Shown piece by piece: positions 1-11,007 of a stretch of 64,000 bases of DNA. Where the stretch lies: positions 310,001 to 374,000 of the forward strand of contig VZSF01004760.1 of the NCBI GenBank assembly GCA_013398295.1. The letters are read 5' to 3'. The notes under the pieces were generated by a model. It had not been told where the DNA came from and did no database searches. It saw nothing but the letters and a program-made list of their open reading frames with translations. This DNA is from Chionis minor. Lineage: Eukaryota > Chordata > Aves > Charadriiformes > Chionididae. Numbering within the stretch: the stretch's first letter is position 1; every line of letters starts with the position of its first letter. The translations under genes and the position numbers were made by a program.

Positions 1-3000
1 TGCTCCCGCACAGCAGTATTTTTTTGTAGCTTTATTTTGTATACGCGCTTTGGAATATGTGCTCTGTCAACTCTGTGTTATCTCATTACTACATATCATT
101 CTGTTTGTAAGAGATTTTAAAGACCTATGCTGCTTAATTTTAATAGTCCTGTGAACATTAAAGTTATTCGTTAAAACAAATTGTAAAAATAACTATAATG
201 AAGTGACACTTCCCACAAAGTCACCAGAACTACTAGTCCACAAGTCAAGTGTGAAGCAGTGGCCCGTTTAAAACAGGTTTGTTCTCATCAGTGCAGGCAA
301 ATACTGAAGCTTGTGGTTTTTCCCCTACAATTCAGTGTTTTGTGGTTGCATTTTAATGTAGCTTTCACTTTAGGTTTTCAGTTATTTTTAACTACTTCGA
401 ATTTATTTGGCAAAATTTATGTACATGTGACTAAACCCCTTGCAGAAAAGCACCCAGCAGCATTCTGGCATGTTTGCATTTGCATTCTGTCAGCTCCAGC
501 CTCACTAATAGAACTAGTCTGTTCAATTACAGCTGCCAAACAACACATTAATAATCTTACTATTTATGTGTAATGGCTTAGAGGTGCTACCTTTTTAAGG
601 GAACAACTGCATGACAGGCTGAAAAAGTTGAGGCTGCATTCCTGAATTATCTTACATACTATGCTTACAGGAAAGATGCTGAAATTAGTATTGGATTGAG
701 AAGTCAAGTTGGAAGTAATTGGTTGGGTTTTTTTTTTAAATTGGAGAAACTAGCAGTAAATGAGCTGCTTAAGCAACTAAAAAGTAGCTTTGCTTTTTAA
801 AATAACAGACTTTTCCTGATTGTACTTCTGTTCTTTTTGTCAGTATCTTTAAAATATAAGGGCAATTATTTCAAAACAGAATTCAGAAATAAACCTGGAG
901 TCTGAATCTTTACAGCACTTACAAATAAGTTAAGAATGGGAACTGTGCTGATGAGTCAAATTTAAAGAAAGACTTAAACCTTAATTTCTAAGTTGTGGTT
1001 CATAGATTGACTGTGGGTTTTTTTAATTTTGGAATTTTTCTGGTTCTGAGGAGTTTGCTTTAATGATAGCAGACAAGCAGGATTTGTTTTACCGCAATGT
1101 AACTGGAGAAATACTTGCCTTCTAAATAATATCCAGCTGGCATGCAAGGGGCTGCTTCATTAGTGGGGGAGCTTAAGTTACACAAACAAAGCATCTGCCA
1201 TAGGGGAGTGATTGGCACAACCGGGCTGGATATGGACTGCGAATTAAGGATAAGCAATAAGGAGTGCCGACTCCTTTTCAGCTAACTTACAGGCATAAGA
1301 GCTACACAGCTGTCCTGTAGTCTGAATAAATATACAGAAATCTTGAAATCAACAGTTGAAATGTAACTGTTAAAACGGGAGAGACTTGATATTCTTTTCA
1401 AGTGCAAACAGTAGCGAATTGGCCATGTAAGTTGTGTGCGGTGAACAATAGTATGAAAGCTGCCATGCAGGAAAGCCAGGAAAAGAAAGCTGATGATGAA
1501 GGATTCTGTAGCAAAACTGGTAAAGGAACCTAGAAAATCTAGTATGTTTTGCAAAAAAAAAAACCCACCTGGGGAACAGTTGAAGTGATACTCAGGCTTA
1601 TCTACAGCAGTACACTCAGTGCAGGATCATCTACCTTTTCCAGATCAGTCTTTTTTTTAAAGGATTAATATTCTGAATTAACACCACTGCATCTTACGTA
1701 AGAGTATCTGCTCTAACATTTACACGTGCACATATAAGCACTTATAGACTGACTTACCTAATTCACAATGTGAAACAGCTGGTTTTAATTTTAACCTTAA
1801 ATCGTGAGGCAAGGGAAGACAGATGGGAATAATGGAAGCCAAAATTAAGCAAACTTCATAATATCAGAACAGGAATTCTGAATTGTTTTCAGGATACTGT
1901 TGAATTCCTTTGTCCAGGTACTGGACTTTAGTAATGCCTCAAATTCTATTTATGGTATTAAAGTAATAAGCCCTAGAAAAGAATATTCTAATCAAAAATT
2001 TTATTAAATAATCTAGATGTTTGACCTGCAGTCAGTAGGAACTGTATTGGAAAGTTCAATGGTAAGGAAAAGGCATATGATTGGCCAAAAATGTTGCTAA
2101 TTCATAATCATGTGTGTGCTAATGCCCACTACTAACCTGTCACAAATAACACTGCTTGCTTGCATTATCATTAGCGTGGCATGCAAAAAGAATGGCTGTT
2201 TGATGCTCGCTCTTACATTAACATACTAAAATACTGGAGACTAGAATGTGTGAAGTTGTTCATGTTTCGACTGGCCAGTTTCACATTGCACTTTTTCCAC
2301 ACACAGAAAATCCTATCTAGAAATCCCTGTGTTTTTTATGCAGAGTTTCATTTTGTGTTTGAAGTAGCTCTGCAGTTGTTTGTCACAAATACTCCTTTCC
2401 TGTGTCACCTCACACTTTGTTACCTCCTTTTCTGATTCATCCTTCCATGTGCAGTCGCAGTAGGGAGAATTTCTGTGCCCACATCTAAAGTTGAAGTGCA
2501 CCTTTTGAACCGTACTTTAAATGAAAGTTCCAAGGCAGCAGTAGGTGCTGTTTGGTATCAGGGAGAGCACAGTGCCTCTGCTGCTTGGTTCTGCGCTCGT
2601 CTCTTCTGGGGTCAAGTTCAGCGTGAAACATTCCGAGTAAGAAAAATGCAAGAAGAATTTGGGAACTCACACGATTGCGGTTTATTCTTCTGTGTAATAT
2701 TGCTTCTGTTAACAATAGTAAAAATTACTAAAAAACCCACTAAAGTTTAAATCAACTGGCTTTAAAAGTACTTAAATTTTTTATCTGTTGTAGAAACAGT
2801 AGTTATATGGTAATGTGGGGATAGAGAGCTGCTGCTGTTATGAAACTTGGTTTTGTGTCTCAGGGACTTATTTTAAACACGTGATTGTGAAGCTGAGTGA
2901 AAGATTTGGTTTTAAAGAGGCCCCAGTAATAACTTCTTTCCTGCTATCAAAGCTCTACTGAACAGTGACCATCCTGTAGGTGCCACACAAGGCACTGTTC

Positions 3001-4443
3001 ACTGGGTATAGCCCAGTACACAGAACGCTGACTTCAAAATGAAAAATGAGGGCTGGGGAGAGAAATCTATTTAAAAGATTCCCCCGAGATGATGGTGTTT
3101 AACAAGTCATAACAGTAGTGATGATTTGTTCCGTGCCTTCCGGATGATTTCATTTACCACTGAAATGCTGTCTTAGCGGAATACGGTACTCCCCAAGACT
3201 GATACAAGACGTGGGAGAAAATTTATAATTCACGCCTAACAAGAAAACATAAATCCAGGAATCAAGTCTTTGGGAAAGTTGCAGCAGTAGGGATGAGGAC
3301 ATTTAACTGGCCTGCCTACCACAAGCCAGTTGGTGTCAGGCCACAAGATGATGGAGTTCCAGCTACTGCATTAACAGTGTCACTGAATATGACATTGCTG
3401 GCAGTTGCGTAGGCTGGCTGGCTCTCCCGTAACGGGCTGAGCAAGGAGCAGGGGACGTTGCACTCCGACTTCTTCAGTTCTGTGTCTGCTTTCACCTCTT
3501 CCATGTCATTTACCTCAAACTTTCAACTTGAACACTTAAGTAGTAACTTGCAGGCTAAATTTAAGACTTTTAAGCTCAAGATCTAAGTCAAAGTTTCTAT
3601 AGGATGCCTGCCTATGCCACCTATGTTTAAAAGCAAGGTATTTATCTGGATTTGTTATTGATTTAAGTGATCTAAATGAGTTTCTGTTTGGTGGAACAGC
3701 TGCCGGATTGCAGTAAGTGATGTGGCATATTATAAATTAACGTTTCAAAATACTGACTTAATATTTTTACTACATTTTTTGAACTGTTACGGATTTTTCT
3801 GGTCTTCTAACTACAAGTACAGTCAGTCACCAGAAATGCAACATTTTTAGGTCCTTCTCAGACACCTTGACTTGAACAAAATTCTCCTGCCCCCAGAAGA
3901 GGGCAAAGAACTTGATGTTTGCTGTTATACAGAGGAAAGGGGTTTAATCTGCATTTGGCTTAAATTTCTTACACTTCTTGTGACAATGTCTCTTTCTGCC
4001 ACCATACATGTTCTATTGTTTTTAAAAGCTGTAGGTGGTGGTTACCTGGCTGATGATTTAGGTGCCAAATTTTTTTGCTGAGTGACCATTCTGTTTTGAT
4101 GTGAATGTATGGTGTACAGTATCATTCAAAGGACACTGAGGAATCCGATACTAAATCATACTTGCTGTCTTCCAATTCTTCAGAAAGAATGTTTCTCTTT
4201 ATTGTGTACACTATTTTAAAAAGGTATATAGGAGAAGCAACTGAAAACATAAGCTGTTTAGTTTGTCTTAGCCTTTTTGTGTCCATGTGTGCACGTGCAC
4301 ATGTGTGCCAGCCCTCTGTTTGAAAAGCCTTTGTTGGTCTTTCCTTTCCCTTTTCTTTCTAAGGAAACGCACCAGAAATATACTAACGAATGAGGTGTCA
4401 CTGTCCAGGCTACTAAACTTGCTGTTCCATTTTTTTTGTGCAG
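1..4443 (+). other. presumed last intron of ARHGAP17; no exon recognised
   Basis: AT-rich sequence with only short ORFs that lack plausible splice borders or family similarity. It ends in a strong acceptor (a T-run then gtgcag) at 4443, so I read it as the intron before the ARHGAP17 terminal exon. An ATTAAA near 169 could be part of an alternative 3' end but has no supporting context. A 14-bp palindrome with a CACGTG core sits at 4288-4301. Confidence 0.5.
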
Positions 4444-4574
4444 ACTCTAATTCCAGTATTCAAGAACCACTTCAAAACCCTTCTTCAGAGCTCCTTACAG
4501 AGACAGCGAGCAAAGAACTGCACAACCATCTCATGCTTGATATTGAGAATGACTCGGAAAGCACTGCTCTGTAA
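4444..4574 (+). CDS. ARHGAP17: ARHGAP17 (nadrin/RICH1) terminal coding exon, partial gene
   Basis: Last 42 codons and stop of a protein entered in phase 1 (one base carried from an upstream exon outside the window or not recognised). A textbook acceptor (T8 then gtgcag) precedes 4444. The peptide is Ser/Asn/Glu-rich and ends in ESTAL. Family knowledge: ARHGAP17 is a BAR-domain Rho GTPase-activating protein for Cdc42/Rac1 at tight junctions and in exocytosis, and its C-terminal STAL motif is a class I PDZ ligand (Thr at -2, Leu at 0) reported to bind EBP50/NHERF1. Context agrees: in human the gene lies tail-to-tail with SLC5A11, as here. The BAR, RhoGAP and proline-rich parts lie outside the window. 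The identification rests on the C-terminal motif plus synteny. Confidence 0.85.
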
Positions 4575-5365
4575 CGGAAACTCTCAAACTTTTTAAAGGT
4601 TCCTCTCCTGGTGGGAAAACTAACAGACCTAACAGTGAAAAGCTTCTTTTGACGATATGGCAAAACTGTGTAGAGTTTGACTTGTGCATCACGGAGAAAG
4701 TGATTTAGCCATTCAGAAGAAGTTTAATGATCTGTGTCTCAACAATGGTTTTCAAAATCTTGGATGGAAGGAATCAGTTACTGCCGAAACTTGCATAGGA
4801 AGCATAATTGCTGCTAATACAGATGATATTAGCAAAAATTCCAAAAGAATAAGAAGCAGAACATTAGTTATTTAAAGTGCATGTATTATGGAAATAATCT
4901 TTTTAATGTCACGGTTAGACTTTTATTTCTAGTTCTTAGACATTACAAGGAGATGCCTTGCAAGAGACATTCCCTCACTGATTTGCTGCAGATTCTTTTT
5001 AAAACATGAACCAAAAAATGCCAGAGTGCTGGTGGTGACTGCTGGTTATCAGTTGCCTTGTCAAAACTGTGGATGTATTCTAGTGCCTTGAAGGACTGTC
5101 ATACTGTAGAAGGAAACTTACTGTATCTTTAATCATTTCATTGCTACTTAATGATCAGTACTTAATACTTATTTCATAGTTATTTGTATTAACCAAGCCT
5201 GCTTTTGTTCATGTGAAACTTGGAACTGTTCCAGGATGAAACTGTGGAAGTGGTTTTTGTGCTTTCATTGAAAACGGTTGAATTTTGAAAGAACTTTGAA
5301 ACAGCTGTTTGGATGCGTCAGTTGGGTGGACATTTATAAAATTAAAGATTGTCTTTTGTCAACTC
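4575..5365 (+). other. ARHGAP17: ARHGAP17 3' UTR
   Basis: Noncoding AT-rich sequence between the ARHGAP17 stop and the ATTAAA signal at 5341. Cleavage is expected about 15-25 bases beyond the signal, and T/GT-rich sequence follows. The exact end is inferred. Confidence 0.65.
5341..5346 (+). terminator. polyadenylation signal ATTAAA for ARHGAP17
   Basis: ATTAAA about 770 bases after the stop codon, followed by T-rich and GT-rich sequence (gtcttttgtc, then gtttgtgagt), the usual downstream element. A second signal, AATAAA near 5782, could be a distal alternative. Confidence 0.6.
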
Positions 5366-8300
5366 AAGGCATCTTTATTCAAGTTTGTGAGTAACGTTGC
5401 TTCCAAGGCCCACTGAAGGTTACCCGGTTGGTCCCTGGGCTTTGTAGCTTAAGATCGGTGGCTGCTCAGTTAGTTCTTCTTTTAAGGACTTTAGTGGGAG
5501 CGTACTGGGAAAGAGTATCTATCCTTTAATGTGTAGATTCATGTTAAAAACAAGTGAGTTCAGCTGCACAGAGGAACACTGGATACAGCCTGTATCATAC
5601 CGAGAAATGAGATGGAACAGGCCATACAGTTTCTGTGAATGAGAGGGAGGGAGAGGAAACTAGTTAATTGAGGTAACATTCATATAACTAGTTGAATTAA
5701 TTTACTTAAACTATAAATTCCTTAATACTCCATAGTACGTTTTATTGAAGTTATTAAACTAAACCTCAGGCTTAACTGCAAAATAAAACTGCATTTCATA
5801 AAGGTCTTGACAAGTCACATTGCACTTGGCAACATAAGTATGTTTTAGTTGCTATTTCACTGGTGCCCCAGTTTGAAATCCCAGTGGCTCCCTAGTTGTT
5901 TCCTGTTCAGACATCTCTTAACAGGGAAGAAGACCCCTATCAGTGGGTGTGGTCCTGCTCTCCTCTGTCTCTCCAGCAGCACTGTGACAAACTCTTGTAA
6001 CTCAAAATTCAGGGTTATGAGCCAAAAATTCTAGTTCTGTTACTAAATTTAATGTTTATCTCTCAAAACTCTATGCAGTGTACCTGAATCCAGGGCAGGC
6101 TGTGAAGGACTTAAATAAATTCTCAGAAAATCTTCTGGACTTGTGCATTCTTCAGCATTGCACAAATAGTTAATTGTCTCTGCCCGGATTAGCAGCTCGG
6201 GTGCAAGAGAGTGTACGCTCTCGTTGGTGTCCTCATTGTCATCCTTGATAATAAACAGCACGTGTCAATGCAGTAACAATAAGAGCACAGGGCTATGACA
6301 TGGTTAAAGTTGAGGAAATTTGCCCAAAACAGCAGAGCTGGAGTTAGTCCCTTGTTTACCAAACACAACTGTCTCCTCTCTTCCTAAGAGTGCCCAGCAA
6401 TGGGCAGGGGTGGGAGGCGATGTAAGGTAGTGACTTTGTGAGTTCAGCTGGCTTTAAGCTCTGTTAGTGCAGTTGATTAGTTCAATTAAGTGGCTGCACA
6501 AAATAACCCTACAGAGGTCTAGGAAGAAACCTGGAATAAAATAATGAGGTTTTGTAATGCTTTAACTCTGCTTCTAGAGTCGTCTCAGGGGTATGTGCTT
6601 GTAAGCTCTGCTTGAAAGTGTGGCTTCTTGCTGAGATGGCTGGAGGGGATTTGTGGGGGTAAACTAGGTAAATTTCTTACAGCCCAGTTGTTTGAGTTTA
6701 CCTCAAAACTCTGAATGCAGGCTGCCGCTTTGAGTAGGAGGGTAAGGCACTCTGCCACCGCCTCTGCCGTAGACTCCGACTGCATCAAGCCTTGTGGGCA
6801 TGTCACGGGAGGCGTCGCTACTGCCGCGTACCAGTCTGGGAACAGTCTGGTGGGGATGTTATGTGCCACCACTAAAACTTTAATTTCCTGGAGTAAAGCA
6901 CTGCGTGGAAAGAGAGTGAATTCCATCCTAAAGTACAGCAAGGAGTTTTATTGGATGGTCAAGTTGCATAAACTATGCAGAGAGTTGTTTGCATTCTTAG
7001 AGCTGTGCTAGAGCGCTGTATGCATGCAGCATGGTGCACCCCTCCCACCCCCGCCGGCAGAAACCTTTGCTAATTGTACTCTGACGTACCGCAGCAGGGT
7101 CTCGGGCGGAATGGTTGGATGCGAGGGTTAAGAAATGAGTAAAAGAGCAGCAGGGATTTAATAAGCAAATGCAGGAGTGTGATGGTAGCTTGCTTTGATA
7201 GGAGTTCCATTTGTAGGAAAGAAAATGATGCAGCTTTTATGAAGCTGGATTTCAGTTTTAATAACGGGGTCCCAGAGAAACACCCAGTTTCTAAAGCTAA
7301 AGACAGTAACTGGGTGAACTCTGTGGGACTGGTTAGGCAGTGCTGAAATGCCTAATAGGCTGGAAGGCAGTGACTAATACTCGGAAGATACTTTTTGAAA
7401 TTCCAGTATATACATCTACAAATGTTTACAAAGCAGGGTGCAGAAATCATACAGCAGATTCCTAAGGAAGGAATTTTCCTATTTTCTGAAACCTGTGAAG
7501 GCTGTTGACAGTTGAAGTCTTGGCATCTTGAAGATGGACTCTAATGCAGAGGGCTGGGCAAGAGCCAGAAAAAACGTGTCATGTTAGCTGGAAAACATCA
7601 GCTCCTCTGCAGGCAACAGGTATTCAGTGGGAGAATAAAAGCTTGATATAATTGTAACCAATGTTCAGTTTAACCTTAGGGAAGCATTCTACCACTTCTG
7701 CTACAATTTTGTTTCAGCTAAGTGATATGAAACTTACTTAGGACCTTGATTTTGCAGAGAAGCTAAATCTTGGATGATGAGATGGATTGTGCTACTGCAA
7801 GACTGCAGAGGAAAGGGTAGAAATGTTACAGAATTGCATATTACAAATGAATTTGTGACTATAAAAATAATTGTTCGGCTGCCCTACATGGGTTTTCCCT
7901 TTGCGTCACAGGCGCTGAGAACAACACACGTTATTCCTATTACATCTGACAGAACATGTCGTCTAATTCTGTCAGAATAAAGTTCTGGGGCAGTTATCTG
8001 AATTGCTGGATGGAATAAATCCCAGAGGTAAGCTGCTGAACCCCCCACAGCGTTATTCAGGTCTTTAAGTCTAGGTATGGAGTAAGAGATGGTTCTATAT
8101 TTGTAGTTAGCTGGATCTTGGAAGCCAAATTTGTACAAAGATGAATCAAGGTTACTTGGTCCCACTAGGAATTTATGTAACTTACCTCTACTACGTGACA
8201 AATATAGCTGGAACAGAGAAGTAGCAGACCTGAGACTTTTTCTCCTGAGTGGTCTTCTAATGCATTTTCAAACAATTCTCTGTGATAACCTTGTTTCAAA

Positions 8301-8925
8301 AGAAAAATTGGCAGTTTGTCAAACAGTTTATACTGATAGCTGCTGCAGCTTGGTGTTGTGTGGTCTGTTCTGTGTTCTCTCTGCTGCCACAAGCAACAGA
8401 TCCACAGATTACGCTTTTGTTATTCAGAAGAAACATGAACGCGCTGCTACCATGGGAATCTCTTCTTGACATGCACCAGTGCAATTCCTGTTAGCTCCTA
8501 AAACTGCACCAAACCCTCCAATATTTCAGTACCTGAAGCCTTGAACTCCTATTAGCATTTGTTTCCTCACAAAGATGACATCTTTGTGTCTGTAGATATA
8601 AACGTGGAGCCCTTCAGAGGCCTTGCCTGTGCAGTTGAACCCTTGCCTCTGCTGGACATTGGCACTAGCTGATACAGGGGTTTTAAAAAAAAAGCAATTG
8701 CCTTAATGTATCACCTCATCAGCCAAACCATTTGGTATATATTAATCGCCTGAGAAAGTCATGCTTAAAGCTGGTTGCAAAACTTTTAAAGTCTGCCTCC
8801 CCCTCAGGGCTTCTAATACTTGTGTTTTATTTGTTTAGGAAGGATTCCCAAATGGTATTTCTTTACATATAGTTTAACAAAATAGTATTTTCTTATGTTA
8901 CGGGCCCCTCCAAGGCTTCTACGCG
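5366..8925. other. intergenic sequence, no gene recognised
   Basis: Only short ORFs on both strands without splice support, domains or repeats that I recognise. It separates the 3' end of ARHGAP17 from the CpG island. Confidence 0.5.
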
Positions 8926-8929
8926 TCAC

Positions 8930-9557
8930 TGCTCCATGCTGCCCGCTGCGTTCCTCGGGGCAGGGGCCATGCCATATGCTTTTCTAGGTGGTATCTGCCA
9001 CAGCCAGGCGATATTTGATGGATTTACCAGGTTCTCTGCCGGGTGATGGTGCCAGGCCAGGTTCCCTGAACCCAGCACCCCGCGGGGCAGGGGGTCCCTG
9101 CGGCCGTGCAGACCCCGCCGCGCCGGGGGAGGGGGATTGGCGACAGCCGCTTGGCGGGGCCGCGTGTGTCCCCGTCCCCCCTCGCCCCAGGCCGCGCCAC
9201 CCACCTGCCACCTCCTCCGCCGCCGCCCCCCGGCCCGGCCGAGCCACCACCAGCAGCCTGTGGAGCGGGAACCGGCCCTGCGGGGAGGAGAGGCCAGGCC
9301 AGGCCGGGCCCGCTTGTACCGCCCGGCCCTCACCGGGGACCCCCGGCCCCGCCGCCGCCGNACCCCCATCCGCACCCACTGCAGGCGGGCGGGGAGCAGC
9401 TCTCGCTCTTTAATAAAGTTTTATCTGCAGCCACACACACAGAGCCCCGGGGCTGGGCGCTGGCGGTGGTCGATCAGGGCTCGCCGGCCGGCCCCGCCAT
9501 CACAGCACTGCGAGCTGCGCGCGGGGAGGCTGCAACAATGCGGGCGGGCTGCGAGAG
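8930..9557. promoter_or_regulatory. orphan CpG island
   Basis: An abrupt change from AT-rich sequence to very GC- and CpG-rich sequence, densest from 9060 to 9400, with CCG-rich runs and an N at 9361. Its ORFs on all frames reflect GC content rather than a protein. It lies between two convergent gene ends, so it is not the promoter of either flanking gene. It could drive a noncoding RNA or be a remnant promoter. An AATAAA lies at 9411. The right edge coincides with the LTR insertion at 9558. Confidence 0.55.
9553..9557 (+). repeat. 5-bp target site duplication (left copy)
   Basis: GAGAG immediately before the LTR 5' TG, repeated exactly at 10262-10266 after its 3' CA. Confidence 0.85.
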
Positions 9558-10261
9558 TGTCCTGGTTTGAGGTAAAACAGGACCAATTTTGTTCAGTAAC
9601 TCTGCTTTCTAACTAGGCCTCTTCTAACTGCTGAAATTAACAGCATATTGTGCAGAAAACTGCTCTTTCTCAGAGCGGTAAGCCCCATGTTTATAGCTGA
9701 TGCCAAGGCATGGGGTGCAGAGAGGCCCTTGCTTATACTTATCGCTATTAACAACCCAGGGCAGCCGACTTTGTTATTTGTCCCTTTGGAAGGTTGGAAG
9801 CAGAAAAGCGTAGAGGGGTCGCACCTGTGGGGAGCAGCGGACAGGACAGGAGACCCAACACTGACCAAACAGTGTATTCCATCCCACCTGCCTCACGCTC
9901 CGGATAAAAGCTGAGGAATCAAGGAGTCAGCCCTCTTTCTTCAATGACCAGCGTCCAAGGAGGACGTCTGCTTTTGATCCCGATCTGTGTGTTCCTGAAT
10001 CCATATCTGGAATCCAGTTCTCATCGGTCTCTGAGTCCAGTCTCGGACTTCCCCACTGCGTGATTAGCATCCTGGGAGCTCGATACGACAGTTTTGTATA
10101 TATTTCATTGTTTTCTTTTTATTATTTTATTCTTTGTATTTCATTAAAGTAGTTTAGTCCTTACTAAACTAGTCTCTCTTCTTCTCTCCCTCCTGCTCGG
10201 CAGGAGAGAGGGAACAGGTATCTCTCGGCTCGCTTGGGCCAGTCCAGCCCAAACCACGACA
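9558..10261 (+). mobile_element. solo LTR, ERVL-like endogenous retroviral element
   Basis: A 704-bp element that starts TGTCCTGGTTTG and ends CAAACCACGACA. The ends form an imperfect inverted repeat (11 of 12 positions) with the retroviral TG...CA termini, flanked by a perfect 5-bp duplication GAGAG. On the + strand it has a TATA-like ATAAAA at 9904 and an ATTAAA signal at 10143 followed by a U5-like tail, so U3-R-U5 reads left to right. There are no internal coding genes, so this is a solo LTR left by recombination. The 5-bp duplication and the terminal sequence fit avian ERVL (class III) LTRs; class I and class II elements usually make 4- and 6-bp duplications. Confidence 0.9.
10118..10131 (-). 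terminator. candidate antisense poly(A) signals inside the LTR
   Basis: Read on the - strand, two AATAAA hexamers (10126-10131 and 10118-10123) lie inside the LTR, about 660 bases after the SLC5A11 stop. No canonical AATAAA or ATTAAA was seen on the - strand between the stop and the LTR; only AATAAT variants occur near 10730. SLC5A11 transcripts may therefore end in the LTR. This is inference. Confidence 0.3.
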
Positions 10262-10266
10262 GAGAG
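10262..10266 (+). repeat. 5-bp target site duplication (right copy)
   Basis: GAGAG directly after the LTR 3' CA; it matches 9553-9557. Confidence 0.85.
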
Positions 10267-10786
10267 CTACGTGAAGCCAGCAGGAACTCCCCGAAATGTC
10301 TGCAGGCCCAGGGGCACTGATGGCAGAGGCTGAGCCAGGCAGGCACGGCTGGCTGCTCCGGGCACTCGGCCCTCCAGGGTAGAGGAGCTGAAGCGGAGGG
10401 GAAACAAGTGCTTGTAGCTGGTTATAGAGGCATAAATAGGAAGAGAATCTGGACTTCCTGAATTCCAGGCAGTGCTCTAACCTCAAAGAGCATAATTGAA
10501 TATTTTAAATAACCAAACAAACTTCTTCTGCCTCGCTGCCTTCCTTAGCTCTTTACGCCTATCTTGTTCCCAGTCTGGGTCTGGCGGTGCCAGAGCCGAG
10601 CCCTCAGCACCTTTCACAGCCAGGCCCCCATTAAAAATAGGGACAAGATTAGGGAGGCAGGTCTGTCTTCTTAAATAAAGAAATAAAATTTAGGAAGCAT
10701 TACGAATTACATTAACCCTCTGCTAATTATTATTATTTACACCAATTAAAATTAGTTGATGGCATCCAGAGTCGACTAGCCAATCG
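10267..10786 (-). other. SLC5A11: probable SLC5A11 3' UTR
   Basis: Sequence directly downstream of the SLC5A11 stop on the - strand. No ORF of note and no canonical - strand poly(A) hexamer; AATAAT variants lie near 10730. Confidence 0.5.
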
Positions 10787-11007
10787 CTATGCGAAGTAGG
10801 CCCAGAGAAAGAGCCCAGCACATATACATAATAGCAAGTTGATGTTCAGGACGTGTTTCACCAGCGGTTTCTCGTCCAGGGAAGCCACGGGAAGGGGCTC
10901 AGGTTTAGTTGGTGCCACGTTCTCGGTGTTTTCCTGTTTGCGCTCCATCCCACAGAGCCACAGAAAGGTGGTCATCAGCTTTGAGTTCCCTTTGGCATTA
11001 GCCGTAC
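10787..11007 (-). CDS. SLC5A11: SLC5A11 last coding exon
   Basis: Residues 604-676 and the TAG stop. FLWLCGM followed by a charged linker and a last membrane helix ending LWAYFA, the characteristic SGLT C-terminus. Confidence 0.95.

Noticed and set aside
2475..2750. 91-codon + strand ORF as a possible ARHGAP17 exon
   Set aside because: Composition is unlike the proline-rich ARHGAP17 tail, and no good splice borders were found.
3316..3504. 62-codon ORF on the - strand in the presumed ARHGAP17 intron
   Set aside because: No similarity recognised, no splice context, and a length expected by chance.
9360..9560. The AATAAA at 9411 and nearby sequence as part of a second LTR
   Set aside because: No TG/CA termini or target duplication could be placed around it. 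It is better left as part of the CpG island.
8926..9616. Long overlapping ORFs on both strands (130-160 codons)
   Set aside because: They lie in the CpG island, run through an N, are Pro/Arg/Gly/Ala-rich in every frame, and have no splice or domain support.
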